Position numbers and translations under genes: made by a program. Below, in pieces: positions 16,703 through 25,476 of a DNA stretch of 64,000 nucleotides (positions are counted from its first letter, which is position 1; each line of letters starts with the position of its first letter). Below the pieces are notes generated by a model. The model saw only the letters and a program-made list of their open reading frames with translations, searched no databases and was not told the DNA's origin. Origin of the DNA: Salinibacter grassmerensis (lineage in GTDB: Bacteria > Bacteroidota > Rhodothermia > Rhodothermales > Salinibacteraceae); NCBI RefSeq assembly GCF_947077765.1, contig NZ_CAMTTF010000003.1, positions 248,001 through 312,000 on the forward strand. Direction: 5' to 3'.

Positions 16703-18538
16703 TCACTCCACTGTCACGCTCTTCGCAAGGTTGCGGGGCTGATCAACGTGGCATCCCCGCAGCACCGCGATGTGGTACGACAAGAGCTGAAGGGGAATTA
16801 CGGTGAGGAGTGGCGAGAGAAACTCCTTGGTCTGCGGAATCTCCACGACCGCCTCGCAGAGGCTCTCAAGTTCTGCGTCCTTGTCGTCGGTGATGGCGAT
16901 AACCGATCCCTCGCGGGCGGCCACCTCTTCGATGTTGGAGAGCACCTTGTCGTAGGTGCTGTCCTTCATCGCCATAAAGACCACCGGCATGGAGCGGTCG
17001 ATGAGGGCAATGGGCCCGTGCTTCATTTCGGCCGCCGGGTAGCCCTCCGCGTGGATGTAGGAGATCTCTTTGAGCTTGAGGGCCCCCTCCAACGCCACTG
17101 GGAAGTTGTAGCCGCGGCCCAGGTACAGGAAGTTGGACGCGTACCGGTAGGTATGGGCCATGGACTCAAGTGCCCCATTGCTGGCGTCCAGGACGCGGCG
17201 CACCTTGTCGGGCACCCCCGCCAGGGCGCGGATATTGTCGGCCAGCTCCGCCTTCGACAGTGTGCGCCCCTCCGCCAGCTTCAAGGCAATCATCGAGAGC
17301 ACAGTCACCTGCGCGGTGAAGGCCTTTGTGGACGCGACGCCAATCTCGGGCCCGGCGTGTAGGTACACCCCCGCGTCCGTCTCTCGCGCAATGGTCGATC
17401 CCACGACATTGCAAATGCCGAAGCACGGGATGTTCTTGCTGTGCGCCTCCCGCACCGCCGCGAGGGTATCGGCCGTCTCCCCGCTCTGTGAAATAACAAG
17501 CACCACGTCGCCCTCTCGCAGCACAGGATCCCGGTACCGGAACTCACTCGCATACTCAACCTCCACCGGGACGCGGGACGCCGACTCGATGAGGTACTCG
17601 CCCACCAGGCCCGCATGCCAGGAGGTCCCGCACGCCGCAATGACGATGCGATCGGCCTCCCGAAGCTGATCCCAGTGCCCGTGGAGCCCCCCCAGATGAA
17701 TCTGATTATCTTCGGGCCGCACTCGGCCCCGCATGGCGTCCTCCAGGGCGTCGGGCTGCTCCATGATTTCCTTCAGCATGAAGTGGTCATACCCTCCCTT
17801 CTCAATCTCCCCAAGCGACCATTCGAGCTCGTGCACCTCTTTTTTCAGGGGCTCGTTTTCGATGGTCGTCACCTCGTAGCCGGAATGCCGAAGCGTGGCC
17901 ATCTCCCCGTCCTCCAGGTACACCACCTGTCGAGTGTGCTCCACGAGCGGGGCAGCGTCAGACCCCACAAAGTACTCGTCGTCCCCAACCCCCAGGATGA
18001 GGGGACTTCCGTTGCGGGCAGCGATGAGAAAGTCCGGATCTTCCCGCGACACGACCGCGATGCCGTACGCGCCCACCACCTGGGTGAGCGCCTGCCGCAC
18101 CGCCTCCGGAAGCGATAGGTCTGTGGCCCGCTTCACCTCCTCAATTAGCTTCACGAGCACCTCCGTGTCCGTCTCGCTCTGAAAGGCATAGCCTTTTTCC
18201 TCAAGTTGCTCTTTGATGGCCCCATGGTTTTCGATAATCCCGTTGTGCACCAGAGCGAAGGCGCCGTCGGAGCTGACGTGAGGGTGTGCATTGACGTCGT
18301 TCGGGGCCCCGTGGGTGGCCCAGCGGGTGTGCCCAATGCCGGTCGTTCCGGACACGGCCCCGTTCAGACTGCTCCGGAGATCATCGACCTTCCCTTGTTG
18401 TTTCTGAACATGCAGGCCCGCGTCGTCGACCGTTGCAAGGCCGGCTGAGTCGTATCCGCGATATTCGAGGCGCTTGAGGCCGGTAAGCAGAAGGTCTTCG
18501 GCCTCTTGGCTCCCAATGTATCCGACAATTCCGCACAT
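16703..18538 (-). CDS. glmS: Glutamine-fructose-6-phosphate aminotransferase (isomerizing)
   Basis: This 611-residue enzyme makes glucosamine-6-phosphate, the first step toward peptidoglycan and LPS amino sugars. The N-terminal glutaminase domain starts MCGIVGYIG with the nucleophile Cys2, followed by GHTRWATHG and a long Ntn-hydrolase region. Two SIS sugar-isomerase domains follow, with VIAACGTSWHAG and VISQSGETADT, and the end is DQPRNLAKSVTVE as in the family. The length matches the usual ~610. No glmS ribozyme is recognisable in the 128-nt upstream gap, as expected outside Firmicutes. Confidence 0.98.
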   Translation of the reverse strand: MCGIVGYIGSQEAEDLLLTGLKRLEYRGYDSAGLATVDDAGLHVQKQQGKVDDLRSSLNGAVSGTTGIGHTRWATHGAPNDVNAHPHVSSDGAFALVHNGIIENHGAIKEQLEEKGYAFQSETDTEVLVKLIEEVKRATDLSLPEAVRQALTQVVGAYGIAVVSREDPDFLIAARNGSPLILGVGDDEYFVGSDAAPLVEHTRQVVYLEDGEMATLRHSGYEVTTIENEPLKKEVHELEWSLGEIEKGGYDHFMLKEIMEQPDALEDAMRGRVRPEDNQIHLGGLHGHWDQLREADRIVIAACGTSWHAGLVGEYLIESASRVPVEVEYASEFRYRDPVLREGDVVLVISQSGETADTLAAVREAHSKNIPCFGICNVVGSTIARETDAGVYLHAGPEIGVASTKAFTAQVTVLSMIALKLAEGRTLSKAELADNIRALAGVPDKVRRVLDASNGALESMAHTYRYASNFLYLGRGYNFPVALEGALKLKEISYIHAEGYPAAEMKHGPIALIDRSMPVVFMAMKDSTYDKVLSNIEEVAAREGSVIAITDDKDAELESLCEAVVEIPQTKEFLSPLLTVIPLQLLSYHIAVLRGCHVDQPRNLAKSVTVE

Positions 18539-18666
18539 AAACGTCCGATTGGATTAATGTGGCGAGAGAGATAAAAAAACACGCCGCGGTACAAATCCGC
18601 CCTCTCGACTACAGCGGCTAGGGATGTTCTGAACAACAAAAACCCGACCAGGAAGGATTGAACCGA

Positions 18667-19452
18667 CTAATACCGCTCCAGCGAAAATTTCTCTCCCAAG
18701 TATCGCTTGCGCACTTCGGGATCGGCCGCGAGCTCTTCCGCGGTGCCGTGCTTCAAGATTTGCCCTTCGTATAGTAAATAGGCACGATCCGTGATTGCAA
18801 GGGTCTCGTGCACATTGTGGTCCGTGATGAGCACTCCGATGCCGCGCTCCTGAAGGCCCGCGACGATGCCCTGAATGTCCTCGACGGCAATCGGGTCGAC
18901 CCCCGCGAACGGCTCGTCGAGCAAAAAGAACCGGGGGCGAGTCGACAGGGCCCGCGCAATCTCGGTGCGGCGGCGCTCACCTCCAGACAGTTCGTATCCC
19001 TTCGAGTCACGCACCCGCTCCAGGCCAAACTCCTGGATGAGCGACTCCACCCGGGCGGTGCGGTCCGCGTCGCTCATCGACTGGAATTCCAGGACCGCAT
19101 GCAGGTTGTCCTCCACCGTGAGCTCCCGAAAGACGGAGGTCTCTTGCGCCAGGTACCCCACTCCGCGTCGGGCCCGCTTGTACATCGGGAGGCGTGTAAT
19201 GTCGTCGTCATCCAGGTGGATGGAGCCCGCGTTCGGCCGGATCATGCCCACGATCATGTGGAAGGTCGTCGTCTTGCCGGCCCCATTCGGGCCCAGAAGC
19301 CCAACGATCTCGCCCTGATTCACTTCAAGGCTCACGTCATCGACCACGGCCCGCTTGTCGTATCGCTTCGTGAGGTGGCGCGCCGCAAGCGTCGCCGGCT
19401 CGCCGGACACGTCTCGGTCCGCAAATGAGCCGTTGGGGGACGAGGCACTCAT
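18667..19452 (-). CDS. lptB: LPS export ABC transporter ATP-binding protein LptB
   Basis: This 261-residue ABC ATPase has Walker [13 protein letters not shown] at about residues 52-63, the signature [10 protein letters not shown] and Walker [16 protein letters not shown], with [18 protein letters not shown] for the H-loop. This last form (DHNVxETL) is typical of LptB. It powers extraction of LPS from the inner membrane with LptF/LptG and LptC. The true start is the ATG at 19452, because the preceding gene (large LptA-like) ends 4 nt into it (ATGA-type overlap); the long upstream open frame is not coding. Translation is probably coupled to that gene. Confidence 0.95.
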   Translation of the reverse strand: MSASSPNGSFADRDVSGEPATLAARHLTKRYDKRAVVDDVSLEVNQGEIVGLLGPNGAGKTTTFHMIVGMIRPNAGSIHLDDDDITRLPMYKRARRGVGYLAQETSVFRELTVEDNLHAVLEFQSMSDADRTARVESLIQEFGLERVRDSKGYELSGGERRRTEIARALSTRPRFFLLDEPFAGVDPIAVEDIQGIVAGLQERGIGVLITDHNVHETLAITDRAYLLYEGQILKHGTAEELAADPEVRKRYLGEKFSLERY

Positions 19453-21599
19453 GAATCGGGATTGGGCATTGTGTTGAGGGTGTCTGACGGCAGGGGTGGT
19501 CGGAGGGAGTCGGACGGCGTTGCCGTGCCCCGGTCCGTGGAATCTGAGGAAGAGCGTTCGGGCGGCACATCCTGCCAGAAGTACGCGGGTGAGGACTCGG
19601 CGGGGGACTGCGGCCCGGACAGAATTTGGGTTGTCGAGTCGGCGCGGAGCCCCCAGGTCTCTCCGGCGCCCAGACGCGGCGGCCCGGCCACCGGGCGGTC
19701 GCGACGCGCGAGCCCTCGGCCGAGCCGACGACGCACCCGTGCATCCCGGAGAAGCTTGTCTTGGGTCGGACGTTGGTCTGGCGTCCATTGAAAGCCTTCC
19801 AGTTCAAAAGGGTCCGGAATGTTTTCACTGTTCCGGTAGTAGGTGGTCTGCGTCCCCCCAATGACACTCACCCGCTCGACGCTGCCGTCCACGAAACGCA
19901 GTTCGATGCGGTCACCGGAGGTCCGGGCCGCCCCGTTCAGCGAGTCGTTTTGGGCCGCCAGGAACCGGATGGCCCGGGCATTGGGACGGGCCCGGATGCG
20001 ACGAAGGGTGCCCTCCCCGAAGAAGGCGGTAATGGTCTCGGCCTTGAGTTGCTGGATGCGGTCCAGCACCGAATCGCGCTGGGCCGCGAATCCAGAGCCG
20101 CGGACAAACACCGTGTCGGGACTCCGATTCCGGGCCCGGACCCGAATTGAGTCTCCCCACACCTGGCTGTCTTCGAACCACGTCATGGGGGATTGGAACA
20201 GGCGGGTCTCCTCAATCGGCAGGACGCTGTCGGCCCGCGCCGTTGGGGTTTCCCACCTCCGAGATGAGATTTCCGGAGGCTCACGGGGGCTTTGCCGGGC
20301 TGCAGGGCGGGGCCGACCGGAGGTGTCCGCCACGGCGGAGCGCGCCGACGTGTCGGGCGCGGGGCGGGATCGACCCCCAAGCGAGTCGGGCAGGGACGTT
20401 GGCTGTTCTTGAGGGAGGGCTGACAGCGAGGCCGCCCCTCCGTCCGTCCGAAGCGAACCCGGCCTGGCCCGCGGCGCTAGGGAGTCCGGCGGCGGGCGGG
20501 TCGTGTCGATGGGGGCCCTCCGACCAGCGAGGCTGTCGGGGGGAGTGCCGACGACGCGGTCATAGACTGCCGAGTCCGCAGTGGCGGCAAGGTCGGGCTG
20601 CCAAATGCGCACCGAATCCACTGCCACGAGCCGACGATGCGTGTCGGTGCGGAAGGCCTCCAGGCGACGGGCCCGGACCACCAGGGTGTCAGTCGCCGCC
20701 CCCGTTGAATCTTTCCGGATCCGTGCCAGAAGCGCGTTGCCCTCGACCCGACTGTACCGACGGGCCTCCCGGTTGTCCGCACGGTCCCCAAATAGATACG
20801 TTCGTGCCGTCGTGTCGGCGTCCGCTTCATCGTCCCCTCGCCGGTCAATGAAGACGTTTCCGTAGGCCACGGACCGATCGCGGTCGCGGTAGTACGTCAG
20901 TGAATCAGAGAGGAGCGTCGTCCCCGGCTCGGTGAGCCGCACACGCCCCCCGAACTCTGCACGCGCCTCGTCGGACCAGTACGTGCCGCGCTGGGCCCGG
21001 AGCACCCGGTTGCTGTCAACAAGCACAACGCTGTCGGGAAAGACCGAACGCTTCTCCGAGGCGTAGTACCGTGCACTGTCCGCCCGGACGTTCACCTCCC
21101 CATTCGTCAGCCGAACGTTGCCGTGGGCATAGCCGACTTCGGTAGCACGGTCGTACCGCACCGTATCGGCCCGGAGGGTGTCTCCCCGCTCGTAGATCAC
21201 CACATTGTCGGTGAACAGGATGTCGCTGCGAGAGAGGTACCGCCGGGCGTAGTCCGACCGCAAGCGCGTGGTGTCCTGCCGGACGAAGACGTTTCCGAAC
21301 AGGTCCTGCACACGCTCTTCGTCCCGCGAGAGTGTGCTCAGGGAGTCGGCGCTGACGAGGGCCCGAGAACGGTCACTCGTGTCGGACGCCGGAGGAGCCG
21401 GTGTGGGCGGCACCGCTCCCCCCGTCGGCAACGAGTCTAGCTCCGCCGGCTCCACGCCGGTCGGGGCCGCACGGGACGTATCGTCTTCCACCTGCGCCCA
21501 GACCTCCGCTCCACCGCCCACCCAGACAATTCCAATCGCTGCCATCAGCAGGGCGCGCCCCAGGAAGCGACACATCCGATGGGTGGAGGATCCAATCAT
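19449..21599 (-). CDS. Large OstA/LptA-like LPS-transport protein
   Basis: This protein of ~716 residues has an N-terminal signal segment ([18 protein letters not shown]) ending AQV. Repeated beta-jellyroll/beta-helix OstA strands follow: [31 protein letters not shown] is continued by similar repeats ([18 protein letters not shown] and [18 protein letters not shown], then [19 protein letters not shown]). This is the LptA/LptD N-terminal type, which shuttles LPS across the periplasm. Typical LptA is under 200 residues. Here the middle (about 400-480) is a Pro/Ser/Arg/Asp-rich disordered stretch, followed by another beta region. It lies between lptC and lptB with a 4-nt overlap on lptB. The start is uncertain (ATG 21599, or ATG 21575). 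Confidence 0.85.
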   Translation of the reverse strand: MIGSSTHRMCRFLGRALLMAAIGIVWVGGGAEVWAQVEDDTSRAAPTGVEPAELDSLPTGGAVPPTPAPPASDTSDRSRALVSADSLSTLSRDEERVQDLFGNVFVRQDTTRLRSDYARRYLSRSDILFTDNVVIYERGDTLRADTVRYDRATEVGYAHGNVRLTNGEVNVRADSARYYASEKRSVFPDSVVLVDSNRVLRAQRGTYWSDEARAEFGGRVRLTEPGTTLLSDSLTYYRDRDRSVAYGNVFIDRRGDDEADADTTARTYLFGDRADNREARRYSRVEGNALLARIRKDSTGAATDTLVVRARRLEAFRTDTHRRLVAVDSVRIWQPDLAATADSAVYDRVVGTPPDSLAGRRAPIDTTRPPPDSLAPRARPGSLRTDGGAASLSALPQEQPTSLPDSLGGRSRPAPDTSARSAVADTSGRPRPAARQSPREPPEISSRRWETPTARADSVLPIEETRLFQSPMTWFEDSQVWGDSIRVRARNRSPDTVFVRGSGFAAQRDSVLDRIQQLKAETITAFFGEGTLRRIRARPNARAIRFLAAQNDSLNGAARTSGDRIELRFVDGSVERVSVIGGTQTTYYRNSENIPDPFELEGFQWTPDQRPTQDKLLRDARVRRRLGRGLARRDRPVAGPPRLGAGETWGLRADSTTQILSGPQSPAESSPAYFWQDVPPERSSSDSTDRGTATPSDSLRPPLPSDTLNTMPNPDS

Positions 21600-21725
21600 A
21601 CGCACAACGCCGGGCCCCGCAGGAAAGAACAGTCTTTTCGAAAAAGCATGGCCCACACCGAGGCCCCAAACTGGGGTTCCTACGAAGACAAGGGAGTCCG
21701 TAAAGCCCCGTGTCAGAACTTCATG

Positions 21726-22313
21726 CTACTGCTGCTCATCTGTGTCGTCGCCCTCGTTGACATCCACCTCCGCCGAGAAGCGTCCAAGCTGGTACGTTTC
21801 AAGATCCTCATCTGCCACGAGCCCGTCTCCTTGAACCACCTCCGAGGGGGTACGGATGCGCACGAACCGGCGGGTACGGATCGTCCGGTCGGCCTGGTGC
21901 CACGTGAGGTGCTCACTCTCGAGTCGTTTGTCGTCTTCGGTGGTCACAACCACATTCCGGTACGCGTCCAGTACGCCCTTCTGGTCCTGAAAGACCAAGC
22001 TATCGGCCGTGACGGTGGCCGAAGAGTCGCCTTCTTCGTCAAAAAGGTACACCCGGACCCTCGTCGTATCATTCATCGAGCGCCAGACCGAGTAGGTGCT
22101 GTCGTCGGCCTGATACTGCTCCATCCGACGGGCCTGGAGAACCGCTCGGGGTCGTCCCTTCTCTGACATGTCGAACTCAGCGTCCCAGCTGACGTGCTTG
22201 GGCGTCGGTCCCGCCGTGCCGTTCTTCTGGCCCGTTCCCCCCGACCGAGGTCGATGCTCGCAGCCGCCGGCCAGCAGCCCCCCTCCCACGATTGCGCAAA
22301 GCAACAACCTCAT
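21726..22313 (-). CDS. lptC: LPS export protein LptC (lipoprotein-like)
   Basis: This 195-residue protein starts at an ATG followed by a lipoprotein-like signal (MRLLLCAIVGGGLLAGGC, Cys18). The mature domain has the LptC/OstA-like beta pattern, as in RPRAVLQARRMEQYQADDST, then VTADSLVFQDQKGVLDAYRNVVV and WHQADRTIRTRRFVRIRTPSEVVQGDGLVAD; the last matches the LptC-family tail GxGlxaD. It passes LPS from LptB2FG to LptA. It is first of three genes lptC-lptA-lptB on the minus strand, with ~126 nt before the next gene. The GTG further upstream is less likely than the ATG before the hydrophobic segment. Confidence 0.88.
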   Translation of the reverse strand: MRLLLCAIVGGGLLAGGCEHRPRSGGTGQKNGTAGPTPKHVSWDAEFDMSEKGRPRAVLQARRMEQYQADDSTYSVWRSMNDTTRVRVYLFDEEGDSSATVTADSLVFQDQKGVLDAYRNVVVTTEDDKRLESEHLTWHQADRTIRTRRFVRIRTPSEVVQGDGLVADEDLETYQLGRFSAEVDVNEGDDTDEQQ

Positions 22314-22346
22314 CACAGAGTATCGATTCCAACATGATTGAGCCAC

Positions 22347-22712
22347 GATTCCCTATTTTTTTCAATTTAATCTGCTTCTTACACGGAACGGATTACAAAT
22401 TCCACTGATACTGTGCTGATGTAGATCCGTCCAAAAAGACCTGTGCAGCAACATCTCCTAGTAGAGTCCTGGTAGAGTAGAGTCCTAATAGAGAAGGCTC
22501 TATCTTTTAAAGGATGGTGGCGGTCCTCGGTGCGCCATTTCGCAGTCCAACCCCTACCGTTATGCTGGCACCGATTTTGCTTCTTAAACCTACGGGGTTG
22601 CCCTCGTGCACTCTCACTCTCATCACCCCGAGCACCCCCGGAGTCCCACGCTGCGCTTCTGCGGCACATATTCTCTTCACTCCTCTCCGTCTAGACGACT
22701 CGTTTCACCATC
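22347..22712. promoter_or_regulatory. Divergent promoter region between lptC and the STAS gene
   Basis: This 400-nt divergent gap is much more AT-rich than its neighbours near 22350-22510. It holds two tandem 16-bp near-repeats at 22460-22491. Promoters for both transcripts are expected here. No clear -35/-10 pair was assigned. Confidence 0.45.
22460..22491. repeat. Tandem 16-bp repeat
   Basis: AGTAGAGTCCTGGTAG is followed directly by AGTAGAGTCCTAATAG (14 of 16 identical), and a third degenerate unit starts AGAAGGCTC. The position in a divergent promoter region suggests a regulatory site. Confidence 0.6.
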
Positions 22713-23054
22713 ATGAGCTTTGACGCCGAGACCGCCTCCTCCGAAACCGTCATCATCCACGTCGGGGAAGCCCTTGACTTTCGGAACGCAGACGATTTCA
22801 AAGAGACGTTTCAGGAGCACGTCGACGAAGGAGTTCGACAATTTATTCTTGACTTTTCCAACACAGAGGTACTCGACTCCACCGGCCTCGGGTCCATCTT
22901 TTCCCTCTACCGGGCCATCTCGCCAGACGACGGGAAGGTCGCCTTCGCGGACGTGTCGGAGCCGGTTCAGGTGGTGGTCCAGTTGACCCGAACGTACAAG
23001 GTCTTCCGCCAATTTCCGTCCGTGGAGGACGCACGTGAGGCATTTGCAGAATAG
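22713..23054 (+). CDS. STAS-domain anti-sigma factor antagonist
   Basis: This 113-residue protein consists of one STAS domain (RsbV/SpoIIAA type). VIIHVGEALDFRNADDFKE is followed by QFILDFSNTEVLDSTGLGS, with the usual phosphorylated serine at S56 in the DSTGLGS loop, and VVVQLTRTYKVF after it. Antagonists of this type free a sigma factor, or a downstream target, when unphosphorylated. It is followed within 70 nt by a HATPase kinase-like protein and a PP2C phosphatase, giving a complete partner-switching set. The sequence does not tell which sigma factor is controlled. Confidence 0.93.
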   Translation: MSFDAETASSETVIIHVGEALDFRNADDFKETFQEHVDEGVRQFILDFSNTEVLDSTGLGSIFSLYRAISPDDGKVAFADVSEPVQVVVQLTRTYKVFRQFPSVEDAREAFAE

Positions 23055-23119
23055 TCGATCGCTCGAACCGGGCTTCTGCATCGACGGCGGCCTGCCTTGT
23101 TGGACTCAGATCCGGTCTC

Positions 23120-23569
23120 ATGGACCCTTTTACGAAGAAGTACACGGACCTCGATCGGGCAATCGATGAGGTACGCACCCTTTCTGACGATTGGCCAGCC
23201 TCTCAGCAGGACGGCACGATCGACGACGAAACTCTTCACTGCACGTGCCTCGTGCTCCACGAATGGATTGCCAATCTCCACCAACACGCCTGCTTCCAGA
23301 ACAGCGCCCCGATGATCGAAATCCGGCTGACCTGTGACGCCCAACAGGTGACCTGCTCGGTACTTGACAACTCGGACGGCTTCGACCTCGACTCCTATCT
23401 CCCAGCCGACGATGAAGACCCGGAGGCCTTCCCCGAGCGCGGCATGGGCCTCCGGATCATCAAGGCGTGCACCGGCAAGCTTGCGTACTCGCCGACGGAG
23501 GACGGCCTTCACCGCTTCGAATTTCTTATCCCCTCCGACCACGATCCATGGCTGAACACACTATTCTAG
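23120..23569 (+). CDS. HATPase anti-sigma-like serine kinase (RsbW/SpoIIAB type)
   Basis: This 149-residue protein has the GHKL ATPase fold: N box LVLHEWIANLHQHA at about residues 50-63, the D-box region VLDNSDGFDLDS, and the G2 box ERGMGLRIIKACTGKLAYSP. The family phosphorylates STAS antagonists and binds sigma factors. The usual Gly/Pro-rich DDGPPFDP is replaced here by DNSDGFD, a small variation. It sits between the STAS gene and the phosphatase gene, overlapping the latter by 22 nt. Confidence 0.88.
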   Translation: MDPFTKKYTDLDRAIDEVRTLSDDWPASQQDGTIDDETLHCTCLVLHEWIANLHQHACFQNSAPMIEIRLTCDAQQVTCSVLDNSDGFDLDSYLPADDEDPEAFPERGMGLRIIKACTGKLAYSPTEDGLHRFEFLIPSDHDPWLNTLF

Positions 23570-24663
23570 TTGTCGAGGATGACAGCACGGTTCGGGAGCT
23601 TCTGAAGTACCGCCTCGGCAAGCACTACGAGGTCTACACGGCCACAAATGGTGAGGAGGCCCTGGATCAGATTGAGGACACCATCCCCGACCTCATCATT
23701 TCGGACATCATGATGCCGAAGATGGACGGCTTCGCGCTGCAGTCGGCCCTCCAAACCGACAAGAATACGCGCGTCATTCCGTTCATTTTCCTCACGGCCC
23801 GGGCCGACGAGGAGGCCCGTCAGCAGGGCGAGCGGAAGGGAGTGGACGACTATATCACGAAGCCCTTCGACATGGAAACGTTGCTCTCCCGCGTGGAGCG
23901 CCTCCTGGAACGCATTGATATGTTCCAGACCCAGCTCGATGCGGAGATCGGGCGCGACTTTTCCAACCGCCTGCTTCCGGACGAAACGCCGGACATTGAC
24001 GGTTACGAGCTCGACTTCTACAGCGAGTCCCGCGAGCAGGGCGGCGGCGACCTCTTCGACTGGACGGAGACAGACGAGGGCACCTATTTCCTCACGATTG
24101 GGGACGTGATGGGCAAGGGCCTCCGGGCTAAATTCTACGCCTTTAGCTTCCTGAGCTACGTGCGGGGCACCCTCCACACCTTATTGGAGGAGTCCACCTC
24201 CCCGGCCGCACTGATGGGCGAGCTGAATGACATGCTCCTCAACGACGATGTGCTGGAGGACACGTTCGCGACGTTTCTGCTTCTTCACTGGGACCCTCAC
24301 GCTCACACCATCACGTACGCGAATGCGGGCCACTGCCGCCCCGTCCTGGTGGGCCCAGACGGGGCCAAAATTCATGAACACAGCGACTTGATTTTGGGGC
24401 TGGAGGAGGACGTGACGTTTTCGGAGGTCTCGCTGGACCTCGCCCCGAGCACTGCCCTGGTGTCCTACACCGACGGCCTTACGGAGCAGCGCACCCAGGA
24501 CGGCGGAATGTTGGGGGAGGACGGTGTTCGAGACCTCGCCGTGGAAGCCTACAACGACGACGCCCCTATTCAGGCCCTGTTGGACGGGGTTCTGTCCCGA
24601 AGTGCCTCCGACAGCTTTGAGAACGACCTCCTCGTCGTCTGGCTGGAACACCTGGCCGACTAG
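23548..24663 (+). CDS. Response regulator with PP2C (SpoIIE/RsbU-type) phosphatase domain
   Basis: This 371-residue protein has an N-terminal receiver domain (ILVVEDDSTVREL, phosphoacceptor D53 in LIISDIMMPKMDG, and the conserved lysine in YITKPFDMETL). A short coiled linker follows, then a SpoIIE-type PP2C phosphatase with GGGDLFDWTETDEGTYFL, IGDVMGKGLRAKFY, ANAGHCRPVLV and SYTDGLTEQRT. It should dephosphorylate the STAS antagonist in response to a histidine kinase not found in the window. The ATG at 23548 overlaps the kinase gene, so translation is coupled. This makes a phosphorelay-controlled partner switch for general or stress responses (inferred). Confidence 0.93.
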   Translation: MAEHTILVVEDDSTVRELLKYRLGKHYEVYTATNGEEALDQIEDTIPDLIISDIMMPKMDGFALQSALQTDKNTRVIPFIFLTARADEEARQQGERKGVDDYITKPFDMETLLSRVERLLERIDMFQTQLDAEIGRDFSNRLLPDETPDIDGYELDFYSESREQGGGDLFDWTETDEGTYFLTIGDVMGKGLRAKFYAFSFLSYVRGTLHTLLEESTSPAALMGELNDMLLNDDVLEDTFATFLLLHWDPHAHTITYANAGHCRPVLVGPDGAKIHEHSDLILGLEEDVTFSEVSLDLAPSTALVSYTDGLTEQRTQDGGMLGEDGVRDLAVEAYNDDAPIQALLDGVLSRSASDSFENDLLVVWLEHLAD

Positions 24664-24710
24664 CCCCCCTAACTCGGCATGCTGGGCCTCTCCCTTCTCT
24701 TAAAGCGCCG

Positions 24711-25322
24711 CTAGGCTGCCTCCACAGACGGCTCCTGCTTCACTTCCCCCCGGCGTGCCCGATACTCGGGCTCCAAAAGGGCGTACAGGCCCTTGTCCCA
24801 GTAGCGCCCGTCTCGGCGTAGGTGGTCCCGCGCCGTCCCCTCCCTGGTGAAGCCCATTCCCTCAATCAGGTCCCGCCATGCCGTGTGGTACTCAAAGGTT
24901 TCTGCACTCACGCGGTGCAGATCTATCTGGTTGAAGCAGTACGAAAGCAGTATCTCAAACGAGGCGCGGCCGTAGCCACGGCCCCAGTAGTCTCGGTCCC
25001 CGATCGTAATACCGACCTTCGCGTGGTGGCTGTGGGGGCTAATGCGCGTCGCGTAGGCGACCCCAATGAGCGTTTCGTCTTCTAAGGCATGGATCTCGAA
25101 CGTCCGATTCGAGGGGGTTGGCTCTTCGCACATGCGCTCGAACCGATCCTTGAACGCCCCGAAGGATTCCTCCTCGTGCGGGACCTCGCTATCGAGGCGG
25201 TTCAATTCCGGGTCGTTGTTCCAGCGGAAGTGCGTGTGGATGTTTTCCATTCGGAGCGGCGTAAACTTGACTCGCTCTCCGCGCAGCGGCGTCACGTCAG
25301 GGACAGGAAGGGGTGTATCCAT
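24711..25322 (-). CDS. GNAT N-acetyltransferase (RimJ/RimL-like)
   Basis: This 203-residue acetyltransferase has the acceptor-side start LRMENIHTHFRWNNDPELNRL and the CoA loop GDRDYWGRGYGRASFEILLSY (the R/QxxGxG/A motif region). FNQIDLHRVSAETFEYHTAW then GMGFTREG at the end closes the family pattern. The family acetylates the N-termini of ribosomal proteins, or antibiotics and other amines; the acceptor is unknown. The ATG at 25322 gives the proper N-terminus. A perfect palindrome GGAAGCGCTTCC lies 3 nt upstream of the start codon. Confidence 0.88.
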   Translation of the reverse strand: MDTPLPVPDVTPLRGERVKFTPLRMENIHTHFRWNNDPELNRLDSEVPHEEESFGAFKDRFERMCEEPTPSNRTFEIHALEDETLIGVAYATRISPHSHHAKVGITIGDRDYWGRGYGRASFEILLSYCFNQIDLHRVSAETFEYHTAWRDLIEGMGFTREGTARDHLRRDGRYWDKGLYALLEPEYRARRGEVKQEPSVEAA

Positions 25323-25325
25323 TTC

Positions 25326-25337
25326 GGAAGCGCTTCC
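25326..25337. promoter_or_regulatory. LacI-type palindrome at the acetyltransferase start
   Basis: The perfect 12-bp palindrome GGAAGCGCTTCC covers the ribosome-binding region of the acetyltransferase gene, 3 nt from its ATG. It closely matches the site before hppD at 7754-7767. Binding would block translation initiation or transcription; this is an inference. Confidence 0.45.
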
Positions 25338-25476
25338 AAATTCATGAGGTATCGAAGAGCGGTGCCCGTCGACTGTTGATGCTCCCCAAGAAAACGAGCA
25401 GGATCGCCGAATGCAACAGTCCTGCATCGTTTCGCAGAAGCAATCCCAATCTTCCGGGCGCCAGGCACCGGTTCTT

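Noticed and set aside
18539-18666. glmS ribozyme upstream of glmS
   Set aside because: No glmS ribozyme core was recognised, and this regulation is mostly limited to Firmicutes.
18651-18667. tRNA-like T-loop remnant (GGTTCAATCC on the minus strand)
   Set aside because: The flanking bases cannot form the T stem, and no anticodon or acceptor arm exists nearby.
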